Of a stretch of DNA of 64,000 nucleotides, positions 8,007-18,027 are shown in pieces. Origin of the DNA: Betaproteobacteria bacterium Ga0077526 (GTDB lineage Bacteria; Pseudomonadota; Gammaproteobacteria; Burkholderiales; Ga0077523). Position 1 is the first letter of the stretch. Each line of letters opens with the position of its first letter. The DNA is taken from contig LNDV01000014.1 in NCBI GenBank assembly GCA_001464765.1, positions 1 to 64,000 on the forward strand, read 5' to 3'. Under the pieces are notes generated by a model. It had not been told where the DNA came from. It was given only the letters and a program-made list of their open reading frames with translations, and searched no databases. The position numbers and the translations under genes were made by a program.

Positions 8007-9533
8007 ATGAGCGAGAAACCCACCGGCTGGTTGTCCGACGACGAGATCACCCGGGTCGCCCCCGCAGACGAAGCCGCGTTCGACGCGCCCGTTCCCACGC
8101 AGATCGTTTCGAACGGCGAGTTCAATCCCATGCCCCAGACCGAGGACCAGCGCCGCGTCGAGGCCCTCGTGAAATCCCTGGGCGACCGCTTCGCCAGCCG
8201 GCAGGGCCTGGAACGGCGGGACTTCCTCCGCACGGCCTCGGGCATGGCCACCGCGTTCCTCGCGATGAACCAGGTGTTCGGCCCCGTGTGGGACGTCTCC
8301 GAGGCCGAGGCCGCGGACCGCGATGTCGCGGACGCTCGCGCGCGAGGGCTGTCGGGCCAGTTCATCTTCGACGTGCAGACGCACTTCGTGCGCGACGACT
8401 ACACCCGGGAGCGCATTCTCAATCTCGCGAAGTACGCGGCCGAACACTGGAACCCGGCGCTCAAGAAGTCGCCCATGACCATCGCGCGGATGAAGTTCGA
8501 GAACTACCTGCGCGAAGTGTTCATGGACAGCGATACCAAGCTCGCGCTGCTGTCGTCGGCCACCTTCGACAATCCGGACTACTACTTCCTGTTCAACGAC
8601 CAGATCCGTGATGCACGAAGCCTCGTCAATTCCGTGGCGGGATCGAAGCGACTGTTCGCGCACACGGTCATCAGCCCCGGCCAGCCGGGCTGGCTGGACG
8701 AAGTGGACAAGGCCATCGAGGAGTACAAGCCGGATTCCTGGAAGGGCTACACCACCGGCGATCCTTCGTTCCCCACCAAGTCCGGCTCGGCTTGGCGGCT
8801 CGACGACGAGAAGGTCGTCTACCCGTTCTACGAGAAGGCCGTGAAGGCCGGCATCACGACGATCTGCATCCACAAGGGCCTGATGCCCCGCGACTACGAA
8901 CAGTCGTGGAAGGATGTCTGGCAGTACGCGACGGTGTGGGATGTCGCCAAGGCCGCGAAGGACTGGCCGCAGCTCAATTTCGTGATCTACCACTCCGCGA
9001 TGCGCCCGCTCCTGGAGAAGCCGGACCTGGAACTCGCCGAATTCGAGAAGAGCGGCTGGATCCGCTGGTCCACCGACCTCGCGCGCATTCCCGCGGAGCA
9101 CGGTCTTACCAACGTGTACGCGGAGATCGGGTCGGCCTTTGCCAACTCGGCGGTGGCGAGCCCGCGCTTCTGCGCGGCTTTCCTGGGTCAGCTGGTGAAC
9201 GAGATGGGCGCCGACCACGTGCTGTGGGGCACCGACTCCGTCTGGTACGGCAGCCCGCAATGGCAGATCGAAGCACTGCGACGGCTGGAGATTCCCGAGG
9301 ACATGGCGAAGCGGCACGGCTGGAAGACCCAGCTCGGCGCGGCCGATGGCGAACTGAAGCGGAAGATCTTCGGACTCAACGCGGCGAAGCTCTACAAGGT
9401 AAAGCCCGAGAGCGCCTACGCCTCGCTGAAAGACGACCACCTCGCGGAGATGAAGCGCCGGTGGGTCGCCGCCGGCGAATTGCGCAGCAACCGGACGTAC
9501 GGTTACGTCGCCAAGGACCCGGGAATCGCGTAG
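8007..9533 (+). CDS. Amidohydrolase (Amidohydro_2 superfamily) with internal Tat-like motif
   Basis: A protein of 508 residues. The ATG at 8007 has GGAGGAG just upstream. A twin-arginine motif, RRDFLRT at residues 70-76, precedes a hydrophobic stretch; the 69-residue n-region is far longer than usual. The remainder is a TIM-barrel amidohydrolase of the ACMSD/decarboxylase-like group: FDVQTHF (residues 121-127), a His in CIHKGLM, a His in VIYHSAMR, and the Asp in WGTDSVWYG. The usual HxH metal motif reads QTH, so the first metal His is replaced by Gln. The C-terminal KIFGLNAAKLY is typical of the family. Substrate unknown. The TAG stop is also the first three bases of a dispersed repeat. Confidence 0.8.
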   Translation: MSEKPTGWLSDDEITRVAPADEAAFDAPVPTQIVSNGEFNPMPQTEDQRRVEALVKSLGDRFASRQGLERRDFLRTASGMATAFLAMNQVFGPVWDVSEAEAADRDVADARARGLSGQFIFDVQTHFVRDDYTRERILNLAKYAAEHWNPALKKSPMTIARMKFENYLREVFMDSDTKLALLSSATFDNPDYYFLFNDQIRDARSLVNSVAGSKRLFAHTVISPGQPGWLDEVDKAIEEYKPDSWKGYTTGDPSFPTKSGSAWRLDDEKVVYPFYEKAVKAGITTICIHKGLMPRDYEQSWKDVWQYATVWDVAKAAKDWPQLNFVIYHSAMRPLLEKPDLELAEFEKSGWIRWSTDLARIPAEHGLTNVYAEIGSAFANSAVASPRFCAAFLGQLVNEMGADHVLWGTDSVWYGSPQWQIEALRRLEIPEDMAKRHGWKTQLGAADGELKRKIFGLNAAKLYKVKPESAYASLKDDHLAEMKRRWVAAGELRSNRTYGYVAKDPGIA

Positions 9534-9664
9534 CCCGGACGAGGCGCGCCAGCGCCGACTCCGGGAAAATCTGCGCGACCGCCCGCCGCCCCTGGACTCC
9601 GCTTCGCTCCCTCCGGGCTACGACGTCACCTGGACGAGGCGCGCCAGCGCCGACTCCGGGGACG
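9531..9664. repeat. Two copies of the dispersed TAGCCCGGACGAGG repeat
   Basis: Copies at 9531-9565 and 9631-9660 share the core GGACGAGGCGCGCCAGCGCCGACTCCGGG. Between them CTCCGGGCTACG (9610-9621) is an inverted fragment. The first copy begins with the stop codon of the amidohydrolase gene, so the repeat has supplied or replaced its natural end. Confidence 0.8.
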
Positions 9665-9668
9665 CCGC

Positions 9669-10610
9669 TCACAACCCCAGCATCACCTCCAGGTTCTGCA
9701 CCGCTGCGCCCGACGCCCCCTTGCCGAGGTTGTCGAGCCGCGCCACGAGCAGGATCTGCCCGACGTCATCGTTGCCGTACACACGCAACTCGAGGCGATT
9801 CGTTTCATTGAGTGCCTCGGGCTCCAGCTTGAAGCTGTCGTCGGGCCCCACGGCCACGACGCTCACGAAGGGACTACCGGCATAACGCCGCTCGAGCATC
9901 TCCTCGACCTGACGCCGTGAGGGCTTGCCCGGTAACAGGTCCGCGTGAAGCGCGACGGACACGAGCATGCCCTGACGAAACCGCCCGACCGAAGGCACGA
10001 AGATCGGCGCGCGGCTGAGCCGGCTATAGCGGGTCATCTCAGGTACGTGCTTGTGTGCGAGCGCGAGACCGTACAATTCGTACGCGGGCGGGTTGCCGGA
10101 TTCGTACGCCTCGATCATCGACTTGCCGCCGCCGCTATAGCCGCTGACCGCGTGCACGGCCACCGGATAGTCGGATGGCAGCACGCCGGCATCCACGAGG
10201 GGTCGCATGAGCGCGATCGCGCCCGTGGGGTAGCAGCCAGGGTTGGCGACGTGGGTGGCGGCGGCAATGCGGGCGGGCTGCTCGGCGTCGAGTTCCGGAA
10301 ACCCGTATATCCAACCTTCGCTCACGCGATGCGCCGTGCTGGCATCGAGCATTCTCGGCGCACGATCGCCGAGCGTCGCCGCGAGCGCGACCGATTCCTT
10401 CGCGGCAGCGTCGGGCAGGCACAGGATCACCACATCCACTTCGGCCATCAGCGCCGCGCGCGCCTTCGGGTCCTTGCGCAGTGCGGGGTCGATGCTGCGT
10501 ACCTCGATGCGGGGCATCGTCGCGAGGCGATCGCGAATGCCGAGACCGGTGGTACCGGCTTCGCCGTCGATGAAGACCTTGAAGGTGGACTGCGAGGGGG
10601 AAGTGCTCAT
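9669..10610 (-). CDS. argC: N-acetyl-gamma-glutamyl-phosphate reductase (type 2)
   Basis: A protein of 313 residues that starts [22 protein letters not shown] at the ATG at 10610. The reaction is the NADPH-dependent reduction of N-acetylglutamyl phosphate to the semialdehyde in arginine synthesis. The N-terminal nucleotide-binding fold has the [10 protein letters not shown] loop. The catalytic Cys lies in [27 protein letters not shown] and the His-containing HKHVPEM segment are the typical type-2 ArgC motifs. About 310 residues is the normal type-2 length, shorter than type 1. No other arginine gene is adjacent. Upstream lies a repeat-rich spacer. Confidence 0.92.
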   Translation of the reverse strand: MSTSPSQSTFKVFIDGEAGTTGLGIRDRLATMPRIEVRSIDPALRKDPKARAALMAEVDVVILCLPDAAAKESVALAATLGDRAPRMLDASTAHRVSEGWIYGFPELDAEQPARIAAATHVANPGCYPTGAIALMRPLVDAGVLPSDYPVAVHAVSGYSGGGKSMIEAYESGNPPAYELYGLALAHKHVPEMTRYSRLSRAPIFVPSVGRFRQGMLVSVALHADLLPGKPSRRQVEEMLERRYAGSPFVSVVAVGPDDSFKLEPEALNETNRLELRVYGNDDVGQILLVARLDNLGKGASGAAVQNLEVMLGL

Positions 10611-10693
10611 GGATCTTTGGGCGGTCGGAGAGTCGAGCCCCGCATTCTGCCGCAGTTTGCGGTCGCGAAGACCGCGGGTGTGGAGCGTGTCCA

Positions 10694-10833
10694 CGGAGTC
10701 GCGCGTTCGGCGCTCGTCCGGGCTACGGGGCCCTTCTCCCTTCCCCTCCCGGTTCGTAGCCGGGCTCCGCCCGGGGGCGGTGGCTCTCCGGGCGACGCCG
10801 GCTCGATCAGCCCGGGGAGACCCCGGGCTACGG
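10694..10833. repeat. Inverted copies and fragments of the dispersed repeat
   Basis: CGGAGTCGCGCGTTCGGCGCTCGTCCGGGCTACG (10694-10727, shown here as one element although given in halves elsewhere) is the reverse of the 9531 copy. Two more fragments follow: GTAGCCGGGCTCCGCCCGGG near 10757 and a CCCGGGGAGACCCCGGGCTACG block ending near 10833. All lie in the spacer between the argC-like gene and the ABC exporter gene. Confidence 0.7.
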
Positions 10834-10834
10834 A

Positions 10835-12814
10835 TCACCCCGTCACGTCCTCCGCGAGGAACCCGCCCGACTGCCTCTTCCACAACTGCGCGTACAGGCC
10901 GCCCGACTGCAGCAGCGCGTCATGCGGACCGCTCTCCACGATGCGGCCCTGATCCATCACCACGAGCCGGTCCATGCGCACGATCGTGCTCAACCGGTGC
11001 GCGATGGCGATGACGGTCTTGCCGGCCATGAGATCGTCGAGCTGTTCCTGGATCGCGGCCTCGATCTCGCTGTCGAGCGCAGAGGTGGCTTCGTCCAGCA
11101 CGAGGATCGGGGCGTCCTTGAGAATGACGCGCGCCAGCGCCACACGCTGGCGCTGGCCGCCGGAGAGCTTCACGCCGCGCTCACCCGCGTGGGCTTCGTA
11201 GCCGGCCCGATCCTTCCAGTCCCGCAGACCGAGAATGAACTCGTGCGCGTGGGCTCGGCGGGCGGCTGATTCGACCTCGGCATCGGTGGCCTCGGGCCGT
11301 CCGTAACGGATGTTCTCGGCAATGGAACGGTGCAGCAGGGACGTGTCCTGCGTGACCATGCCGATGGCGGCCCGAAGACTTTCCTGCGTCACCGAGCGGA
11401 CATCCTGGCCGTCGATGCGGATGGCCCCGCCCTCCGTGTCGTGGAATCGGAGCAGCAGGTTCACGAGTGTCGACTTGCCGGCGCCGCTGCGTCCGACGAG
11501 TCCGACGCGCTCACCGGGCCGGACCACGAGGTCGAGTCCGTCGATCACGGCCGTGCCCGGCTGGAGTCCGCGACCATAGCTGAAGCGCAGCGACTCGAAC
11601 CGCACTTCGCCCTGCGTGACGGCGAGCGGCTTCGCGTCGGGCGCATCGAGCAGAGCGAGCGGCCGCGCGATACTGTCCATGCCTTCCTGCACCACGCCGA
11701 CGTTCTCGAAGATGCCGCTCACCTCCCAGCTCACCCAGCCCGCCATGTTGGCGATCTGCCAGGCGAGCGGGATCGCGGTCGCCACTTCCGTCGCACTCAC
11801 GCGGCCTTCGATCCACAGCCATCCGCCGAGCAGCGCGGTGCCCGCAACCAGAAGAATGTTGATGAGAGCCAGCGAGAACACGAACAGCGTGCTCCACCGC
11901 ATGTGGGCCTGCATGCGCTTCGCGTGTTCGTCGAGGCTCTCGCGCACGTGGGCGTCCTCGTCGCGGGAACGGGCGAAGAGCTTCACGGTGAGAATGTTCG
12001 TGTAGCTGTCCACCACGCGCCCCATGACCTGGGAACGCGCTTCGGAACTCGCGCGCGACAGGTCGCGCATGCGCGGCACGAACGTGCGCAGGAACAGCAC
12101 GTACGTCGCCATCCAGACGAGCGTGGGAATCGCCAGCAGCGGATGCGAGAACACCATCACCACCAGCGCCGTGAGCCCGTACACGAGGATGTACCAGATC
12201 GCGCGGATGCACGACACGACGCTCTCGCGCAGCGAGTTGGCCGTGTTCATCACGCGATTGGCGATGCGCCCGGCGAAGTCGTTCTGAAAGAAGGTCCAGG
12301 ACTGGCGCACCACGTGCCAGTGGTTCTGCCAGCGGATCTCCGTCGTGACACCGGGCAGCACGGCGTTCAGCCGCATCAGGCAGTCGACGAGGATGGCGAC
12401 CGGTCGCGCCAGGAGGAACAGCGCCGCCAGCACAAGCAGCACGTTGGCCCCATGCGCCAGCGCCGCCTTCGGGTCGGGCGCGGTCATGATGCCCACCAGC
12501 CGCCCGATGAACAGGGGCACGATCATGTCGAGCAGCGCCACCGCAAGACTCGCGGCGAGCATGCCGCCGTAGACGCGCGGGTGCTGCTTCAGGAAGTGGC
12601 GGTAGAACGCCCAGAGGGTGCCCGGTGGCCCCGAGGCAGGCGTGACCGTACCCGGCGGAACGGCCGTACCGGGGACCAGCGATTCGAAGAAACGAAAGGG
12701 ATTCAGGAGAGGCTCGATCGACAGGGTCGCTGCAGCCACGGTGTTCGCTTGCACCGGGCGCAGGGACCTCGCAAAGACCGGATGATCCTGCCCCGTCGCT
12801 CGGCGATCAAGCAC
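10835..12814 (-). CDS. ABC exporter, fused membrane and ATPase domains (MsbA/MDR type)
   Basis: A protein of about 659 residues. A type-1 exporter membrane domain with about six helices (first near residues 83-110) is followed by an ATPase domain with Walker [11 protein letters not shown], signature [14 protein letters not shown] and Walker [13 protein letters not shown], then a switch His in IAHRLST. The protein should work as a homodimer or half-transporter exporting lipid or drug-like substrates. The start is uncertain: 12814 is a GTG with only a short GAGG spacer, and GTG codons near 12754 are alternatives. The gene begins 24 bases after the stop of the TbpB-like lipoprotein gene, so the two may be co-transcribed. 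Confidence 0.85.
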   Translation of the reverse strand: MLDRRATGQDHPVFARSLRPVQANTVAAATLSIEPLLNPFRFFESLVPGTAVPPGTVTPASGPPGTLWAFYRHFLKQHPRVYGGMLAASLAVALLDMIVPLFIGRLVGIMTAPDPKAALAHGANVLLVLAALFLLARPVAILVDCLMRLNAVLPGVTTEIRWQNHWHVVRQSWTFFQNDFAGRIANRVMNTANSLRESVVSCIRAIWYILVYGLTALVVMVFSHPLLAIPTLVWMATYVLFLRTFVPRMRDLSRASSEARSQVMGRVVDSYTNILTVKLFARSRDEDAHVRESLDEHAKRMQAHMRWSTLFVFSLALINILLVAGTALLGGWLWIEGRVSATEVATAIPLAWQIANMAGWVSWEVSGIFENVGVVQEGMDSIARPLALLDAPDAKPLAVTQGEVRFESLRFSYGRGLQPGTAVIDGLDLVVRPGERVGLVGRSGAGKSTLVNLLLRFHDTEGGAIRIDGQDVRSVTQESLRAAIGMVTQDTSLLHRSIAENIRYGRPEATDAEVESAARRAHAHEFILGLRDWKDRAGYEAHAGERGVKLSGGQRQRVALARVILKDAPILVLDEATSALDSEIEAAIQEQLDDLMAGKTVIAIAHRLSTIVRMDRLVVMDQGRIVESGPHDALLQSGGLYAQLWKRQSGGFLAEDVTG

Positions 12815-12838
12815 GACCTCGCCCGGCCTGCGCCGGGC

Positions 12839-15463
12839 TCATCGGCTCAAGCCGAAGCTTCCCCACGCCCGGATGTTTCCGTCGGATCGTTCCACCGTCC
12901 AGACGGCGGCAGCTTCGGCCGCGTAGGGCCCGTGGAACCGTCCGTCGAAGCTGCCGTTCCAGGTGTGCAGGCCCGCCGTGGGGCCGCCGTCCACGGCTCC
13001 CCGGATGGCGTTCCCCGCGATGGTTCCCGAGAAATCGAGTGCAAGGAATCCCGGCTGGATCGACGATCCGGCATTGGGACCGTTGAGCGCGTATCCCTGG
13101 AGCGAAGGCGCGTTCACAGTCGTGAGTGTGCCCGCCCCAAAGTCGGCCCGCAGGCCGAGGTCTCCGGAGAAGCGGACCAGCTGGCCGAAGAACACGGAGG
13201 TACCGACGATCGCGCCGGAGTAGGTCGCCACGCCCGCCGTGGGGACCTGGGCGATCGGCGTTTCCGCCCCCCCGGCGAACGGTGTGAATGTCTGCGTGCC
13301 ACCGGCGCCTGCCGTTTCCGCCCAGTAGCCGAAACGGGTGTGATCGAGTTCCACGACGCGTCCCGTACTCAGTTCCACGCCATCGGTCGCACCGGTCAGG
13401 AAGCCGATCCCCTTGTCCGTCAGTCCTCCGGGTGCCCCCGGTCGCAGACCGCCGTAGTAGTCGTGTTGAAGTGACGTCCTCGCGTACTCCAGCGTCCGCG
13501 TTCCGCCTGGCTCCGCGATACGCAGGGTGACGCCCCCGTCAGCCCGGGAGGCGAGCGTCGTCTCGACCCCTGGCCGGGACACGATGTCCGACACGAGACC
13601 TGCCCCGTCGAACACCATCTGCCGCGCCAACGCCGTCATGGTCCAGGCCGGCGCGCCGTCCCGCGCCGCCCAGGGCGCAGAGACGCTGGGCAGGAGGTCC
13701 GCGCGCACAGCACCCAAGGCCCCCTTCTCCTCGCCCATCCAGAAGGTGCCAGCGAGTTCTTCACCCTGCGGTCCATAGAGCGCACCGACGATCTGCCGTG
13801 ACGGATCCGTTGCGAACATCAGCCCTGCCGACACCGTCAGCGCGCCCTCCGACTCGGTCGGCGCGCCGCCCAGTACAACGAACCACGGAATACGGTCGTG
13901 AGCCGTGATGCGCCCGAGCGCATCGAGGGAGGTGAAGGCGGACAACTTGCCCGTCGTCGCGCCGGCGACCCGGTCGATGGCGAGCGACACCTGCGCCTGG
14001 ATCGTCGTATCAGATAGGGTCGGCGGGAAGGAGTTGGAAAGCACGAGAAGGTCGGTGCTGCCGAGGTACTGGATACGGGCGTCCGCCGCTACGGCGGACG
14101 CGGGAGTGAGCAGTCCGCGATGAAACGGCTCGGGCCCGATCGCGCCCGCCGAGTACCACCCGTAGCGGGAGTACTCCAGGAGAGGTCCGCCGGTCCCCAA
14201 CCGCGCGAGCAGCGATCCGCTCGCCGACTCCTCGAACCGGACGTTCCCTCGAGCAAGAGTCCATTGACGATCGGACGCCATCGAGACGTCACCCGGAAGG
14301 AAGACCTGGAGACTGTCGTTCTGGGACGGCGAATGGCTGAACCAGAAGTAGCTCCGCTCGTCCCGCCGGATCGAGAAGGCGGGGGACGCATCCGGCAGGC
14401 CGCGAAACCCGGGCACGAAGCCGTTCTCGGCATCGCGGAGCACGCCGCCCCCCGGCGCGGCGAACAGGCGGGACGGACCGAGATGCCCCGACGCATCCAC
14501 CCCGGAGATGGTTCGGGCACCGAAAGCACCCCAGATGTCGACTTCCGGCGAGACGGCCGTCCAGGTCGCCGCGAGTTCTTCCGCTTCCGGCCCGAAAAAG
14601 CGTCCGTAGAAGCCGCCCGCACCGGCGACCTCCGCCCCGGTGGCGACATCCTGTATCAAGAGGCCGCCCTCAAGCCGAGCACGCTCGGGGTCGGGCACCC
14701 GGTCCACGAAACCGGACAGCACGACTTCCAGGCCCAGGGGGGTCGACACGCCAGAGTCGCTTGCGATCGAAATGTCGTAGATCCGGCCGCGAATGCTGTT
14801 GCGAAAGAAGTCAGCCGTCAGCGCGACCTCGCCCAGGAGCACCCCCGGTGATCTCGTCCCGGCGTTGAACCCGAACGCCTGTCCGAGGTAGTGGGCCCCG
14901 CCCGTCACGGGTATCCGGCTCAGGGGAGTCTCGAAACCGTAGAAGAAGGGGCTGGCCAGAACACCATCGCCCACCGGCGCCAGGATGGCCCCGACGCGGG
15001 CGTGCTGCAGAACAAACCCGATGTCCGTATCGGCCCAGCCGTCGGCGTAGACGTAGTCCCCCCACGTAACGGTGAGGTCTTCGGCGGTCCGGGCGAAGTC
15101 GGCCCGGGGTGTGAAGACCACACGCCGTCCTTCGTCCCCCAGCAAGTCCACAGGAAACGAAATGGTCAGAGTCCCGTCGGCGGCTTCCGTCCGCGACCCG
15201 GAGGCCCTGCCGGACGTCACGAATGGGTACAACGGGAACAGGATCCCGACAAAGGGCGAGACGCTGCCCGGCACCCCGGCCTCCTGCCGAGCCGGAGTCA
15301 CGTCCGTGGAGAGGACGACTGCGGTCGCACTGCCAGTCGCAGACGGGCCCAAGCCGCTCGGTACCGCGGGCGGAACGCCGGCTCCACCCCCGCCTCCACC
15401 GCCGCATGCCGCCAAGACAAGAGCCGGCAGAAGGACCGGTACACATCGAAAAAGCTCGAACAT
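12839..15463 (-). CDS. Large TbpB-like surface lipoprotein with three repeated domains
   Basis: A protein of 874 residues. The signal peptide ends in a lipobox (VLAAC, Cys20), followed by seven Gly residues and a Pro/Ser-rich linker. The remainder appears to hold three related beta-rich units of about 270 residues. Each unit ends in a strand pair of the form GxxYG-GPxAEELAATW (GGFYGRFFGPEAEELAATW near 283-301, ALYGPQGEELAGTF in the middle unit, and GRFHGPYAAEAAAVW near the C-terminus). Each unit also has a motif like TP...IPVTGGAHYLG. This is the pattern of the transferrin-binding-protein-like/Slam-exported barrel family. These proteins bind iron or haem carriers in pathogens; here the ligand is unknown. 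No Slam gene is nearby. The gene sits upstream of an ABC exporter. Confidence 0.75.
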   Translation of the reverse strand: MFELFRCVPVLLPALVLAACGGGGGGGAGVPPAVPSGLGPSATGSATAVVLSTDVTPARQEAGVPGSVSPFVGILFPLYPFVTSGRASGSRTEAADGTLTISFPVDLLGDEGRRVVFTPRADFARTAEDLTVTWGDYVYADGWADTDIGFVLQHARVGAILAPVGDGVLASPFFYGFETPLSRIPVTGGAHYLGQAFGFNAGTRSPGVLLGEVALTADFFRNSIRGRIYDISIASDSGVSTPLGLEVVLSGFVDRVPDPERARLEGGLLIQDVATGAEVAGAGGFYGRFFGPEAEELAATWTAVSPEVDIWGAFGARTISGVDASGHLGPSRLFAAPGGGVLRDAENGFVPGFRGLPDASPAFSIRRDERSYFWFSHSPSQNDSLQVFLPGDVSMASDRQWTLARGNVRFEESASGSLLARLGTGGPLLEYSRYGWYSAGAIGPEPFHRGLLTPASAVAADARIQYLGSTDLLVLSNSFPPTLSDTTIQAQVSLAIDRVAGATTGKLSAFTSLDALGRITAHDRIPWFVVLGGAPTESEGALTVSAGLMFATDPSRQIVGALYGPQGEELAGTFWMGEEKGALGAVRADLLPSVSAPWAARDGAPAWTMTALARQMVFDGAGLVSDIVSRPGVETTLASRADGGVTLRIAEPGGTRTLEYARTSLQHDYYGGLRPGAPGGLTDKGIGFLTGATDGVELSTGRVVELDHTRFGYWAETAGAGGTQTFTPFAGGAETPIAQVPTAGVATYSGAIVGTSVFFGQLVRFSGDLGLRADFGAGTLTTVNAPSLQGYALNGPNAGSSIQPGFLALDFSGTIAGNAIRGAVDGGPTAGLHTWNGSFDGRFHGPYAAEAAAVWTVERSDGNIRAWGSFGLSR

Positions 15464-15682
15464 CAGGGATCACCTCCCCCCGGAGGGGCTGCGCGTCGCG
15501 CCGGGCTTGGACCCGGTCTCTGGATCGGAAGGTAGCACGCCCCAGGGAAGATGCACCACGATCGCTGAAACCATACAGAGAACTTGACGTTCTGGTAGTT
15601 TCGGCTTCATATTTGTTACCTGGTCAAGCGGAACCCGGGGGTCCCCGGCAACCGGGACCCACCCAAAAAAAAGGAGACCCAC

Positions 15683-16252
15683 GTGCGTACCTTCCTCGCT
15701 TCTGCGGCCGTCTGCGCCGCCGCTTTGCTTGCCCCCCTTTCTGCCCAGGCAGGCTTCACCGTCAAGATCTTCGCCGCCCCGAACGACACGGGCAGTGACG
15801 TCACCTTTGGCGCCCAGTTGAACGAGTTCGAGAGCGACTACATCGGGTTCTTCAGCAATCAAGACAACAGCGACGTGGTCGGCTGGCCGCTTGCAAGCCA
15901 GCAGTTCGGCGCGGAGATCACCGGCTTTCTCTACGCTGGTACGGCGGGCGAGTTTCCCCTTTACCTCGGTTCCGACGACGGCGCTTACCTGTTCGTGAAC
16001 GGCAATCTCGTCATTTCCCGCCCGGGAGACCAGAGCTACGCCGAGACCATCGTCGACGTGGCGCTGCCCGAGGGCTACTCCACATTCCGGATCGCCTACT
16101 ACAACGGCCCTTGCTGCAACACGGGCCTCACGTTCAGCGCCGACGACCGGGTCACGATCACGCCCGTCCCCGAGCCGTCCACCTACGCGCTCATGGCCGG
16201 CGGACTCGCCCTGGTCGGGGCGGGTGCGCGCCTGCGTCGCAAGTCCGCCTGA
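15683..16252 (+). CDS. PEP-CTERM protein with PA14-like domain
   Basis: A protein of 189 residues. The start is GTG at 15683, preceded by AAAAGGAGA about 7 bases away. A signal peptide ends near residue 23 (PLSAQA). The middle has a PA14-like fold: GFLYAGTAGEFPLYLGSDDGAYLFVNG, then an LPEGYSTFRIAYYNG strand. The C-terminus is VPEPSTYALM, a hydrophobic helix, and RLRRKSA. PA14 domains usually bind carbohydrate, which suits a surface protein in an exopolysaccharide matrix; that is inference. A strong terminator follows. Confidence 0.85.
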   Translation: MRTFLASAAVCAAALLAPLSAQAGFTVKIFAAPNDTGSDVTFGAQLNEFESDYIGFFSNQDNSDVVGWPLASQQFGAEITGFLYAGTAGEFPLYLGSDDGAYLFVNGNLVISRPGDQSYAETIVDVALPEGYSTFRIAYYNGPCCNTGLTFSADDRVTITPVPEPSTYALMAGGLALVGAGARLRRKSA

Positions 16253-16275
16253 CGCGTCGTCGTCCCGTCACGGAA

Positions 16276-16302
16276 CAACGGCCGCTAACGCGGCCGTTGT
16301 GC
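16276..16302 (+). terminator. Terminator after PA14-like PEP-CTERM gene
   Basis: ACAACGGCCGC and GCGGCCGTTGT form an eleven-base stem around the loop TAA or TAAC, followed by a short pyrimidine run (GCTTTCC). It begins about 24 bases after the stop codon. Confidence 0.75.
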
Positions 16303-16319
16303 TTTCCGGGGATCCGGTC

Positions 16320-16351
16320 GAAAAAAAAGCCTGCCACAAAGGGCAGGCTTG
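16320..16351 (-). terminator. Minus-strand terminator downstream of enolase-superfamily gene
   Basis: On the minus strand AAGCCTGCC pairs with GGCAGGCTT and is followed by eight or more T. It lies 188 bases beyond the stop at 16539. The stretch 16352-16538 holds no gene that I can recognise. Confidence 0.85.
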
Positions 16352-16538
16352 AAGTCACGGAGGATCTCGGTGGGCAAGTGAGCCGCGGGAAGGCGGACCA
16401 CCTGACACCGAGCCTTTATTCAGCAATCGATATGCCAGCGAAGTAGCTTCATGCAATCAGAGACTTGACCTTTCCCGGCAGCGCCGCGGCGCCCGGGGCA
16501 GGTGCAGAGGCTCTGATATCCGCACCAAAACCGCCCGG

Positions 16539-17687
16539 TCAGGCGATGCGGTACTTGTCCAGCACCGCTCGATCGACCTCCACACCGAGGCCTGGACGCT
16601 GCGGAATGTCCACCCAGCCATCGACCTGCGTCACCGGTTCCTTCACCAGGAACTGACGGAAGGGATGCGATGAGCGGTCGTACTCGAAGATCGGTTCTTC
16701 CGCAAACACACTGTGATGGGCAACTGGCACGGCGGCGATCATCTGCAAAGACGCGGCCTGCGCAATTGCGGAGCCCCACACATGCGGATTGATCTGCACA
16801 CCATGCGCCTGCGCGAGGGCGACCACGTGGCGGCACGCCGTGAACCCGCCGACCGACCCGAGGTCCGGCTGCGCGATATCCACGGCACCGGCGCCGAGAA
16901 AATCTCGGAATCCGTAGAGCGTGTGCTCGTTCTCGCCGCCGGCGATCGGCATGGAGAGCCGGCTGCGCACCTCGCGATAGCCTGCGATGTGCTCCGGCGC
17001 CACGGGCTCCTCGTACCAGCGCAGGTTGTACTCGGCGAGGCCGTAGCCCAGCCGAATGGCGTCGCCCACGCCGTACGCGTGATTGGTGTCGACCATGAGG
17101 GTGACGCCGCGACCGGCGAGACTGCGACCGATCTCGCGCATCACGGTGAGGTCGTCCTGGACGCCGTACCCCAGCTTGACCTTCATGGCGCGGAAGCCGG
17201 CCTCGTAGTGGGCGATGGCCTCCTCCCCGAGTCGCTTCGCCTCGCCCTGCCCCGAGATGCGATAGAAACCGGTGGCGTAGGCCTGCACCTTCGTCCGGAA
17301 GGCGCCGCCGAGCAGACGATGCACGGGCACGCTGTACGCCTTGCCGGCGATGTCCCACAGCGCCATGTCGATCGCGCTGATGCCGGACACGACGCTGCCC
17401 TTGCGGCCATAGTCGCGCGAGGCGTGATACATGCGGTGCCAGAGGACTTCCGTCGCGAGCGGGTCCTGCCCGATGACGAGCGGGGCAAGAGCCGAGCTGA
17501 TGACAGCAGCCGCGATCTGCGGCGGCTCCAAGCCCTGGGCGAAGGCTTCCCCCCAGCCCGTGATGCCCTCGTCGGTGATGACCTCCACGATCGTGGCGGA
17601 CCGCGCCTTCACCCATCCCTGCGAAAACGCGAACGGCGTGTCGAGCGGCGTGCGCAGCGGATGGACCTTCACTTCTACGATTTTCAT
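16539..17687 (-). CDS. Enolase-superfamily (mandelate racemase/muconate lactonising type) enzyme
   Basis: A protein of 382 residues with a normal two-domain layout: an N-terminal capping domain (to about 130) and a barrel. Motifs include the KVKLG strand with catalytic-type Lys residues, metal ligands Asp (VDTNHAY), Glu (YEEPVAPEH) and Glu (AGGENEH), a QPDLGSVGG strand and the PHVWGS segment with a His. This set fits the mandelate racemase subgroup, which works on acid sugars and related carboxylates by proton abstraction next to a carboxylate. Substrate cannot be told from sequence alone. An isolated gene, with the Rap1a-like gene starting 22 bases upstream of it on the same strand. Confidence 0.88.
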   Translation of the reverse strand: MKIVEVKVHPLRTPLDTPFAFSQGWVKARSATIVEVITDEGITGWGEAFAQGLEPPQIAAAVISSALAPLVIGQDPLATEVLWHRMYHASRDYGRKGSVVSGISAIDMALWDIAGKAYSVPVHRLLGGAFRTKVQAYATGFYRISGQGEAKRLGEEAIAHYEAGFRAMKVKLGYGVQDDLTVMREIGRSLAGRGVTLMVDTNHAYGVGDAIRLGYGLAEYNLRWYEEPVAPEHIAGYREVRSRLSMPIAGGENEHTLYGFRDFLGAGAVDIAQPDLGSVGGFTACRHVVALAQAHGVQINPHVWGSAIAQAASLQMIAAVPVAHHSVFAEEPIFEYDRSSHPFRQFLVKEPVTQVDGWVDIPQRPGLGVEVDRAVLDKYRIA

Positions 17688-17709
17688 GCTCCCCCCCGGG
17701 ATCGGAAAC

Positions 17710-18027
17710 TCAGGATTTGCTGCAGGGAAACGCGGCGCGCAGTCCCTGGATGATCAGGTAGCGCTGCGGGCGCCAGAGGTCGTTCGGGTGGCCTTCGAGG
17801 TAGGCCTTCACCGCGGCGAAGCGCGCATCCGCGCGGTTCTCCTCGGGTGTACAGAATACGCTGCCGTCCCACTTGTCGGCCGCGTTGTCGATGTATCGCT
17901 GTGCGAGTTCGCGGGCCTTGGGCCGGTTCATCAGCTGCAGGAAGTCGTTCCCGTCGTCCTCCGCCAGGACCGGCCCGGCGGCCGTGAGCGCGATCAGGCC
18001 GAGCACTGGGATTTGCATCCGGATCAT
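17710..18027 (-). CDS. Rap1a/Tai-like small secreted protein
   Basis: A protein of 105 residues with a signal peptide (about 1-22, ending PVLA). Conserved features are a Cys in VFCTPEE, a VKAYLEGHPNDLWRPQ helix and a C-terminal ALRAAFPC-like segment. This is the pattern of the Rap1a/Tai family, which includes periplasmic immunity proteins against type VI amidase effectors, but many members stand alone with unknown roles. No effector or secretion gene is nearby. The start at 18027 has AAAGAG just upstream. Confidence 0.65.
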   Translation of the reverse strand: MIRMQIPVLGLIALTAAGPVLAEDDGNDFLQLMNRPKARELAQRYIDNAADKWDGSVFCTPEENRADARFAAVKAYLEGHPNDLWRPQRYLIIQGLRAAFPCSKS

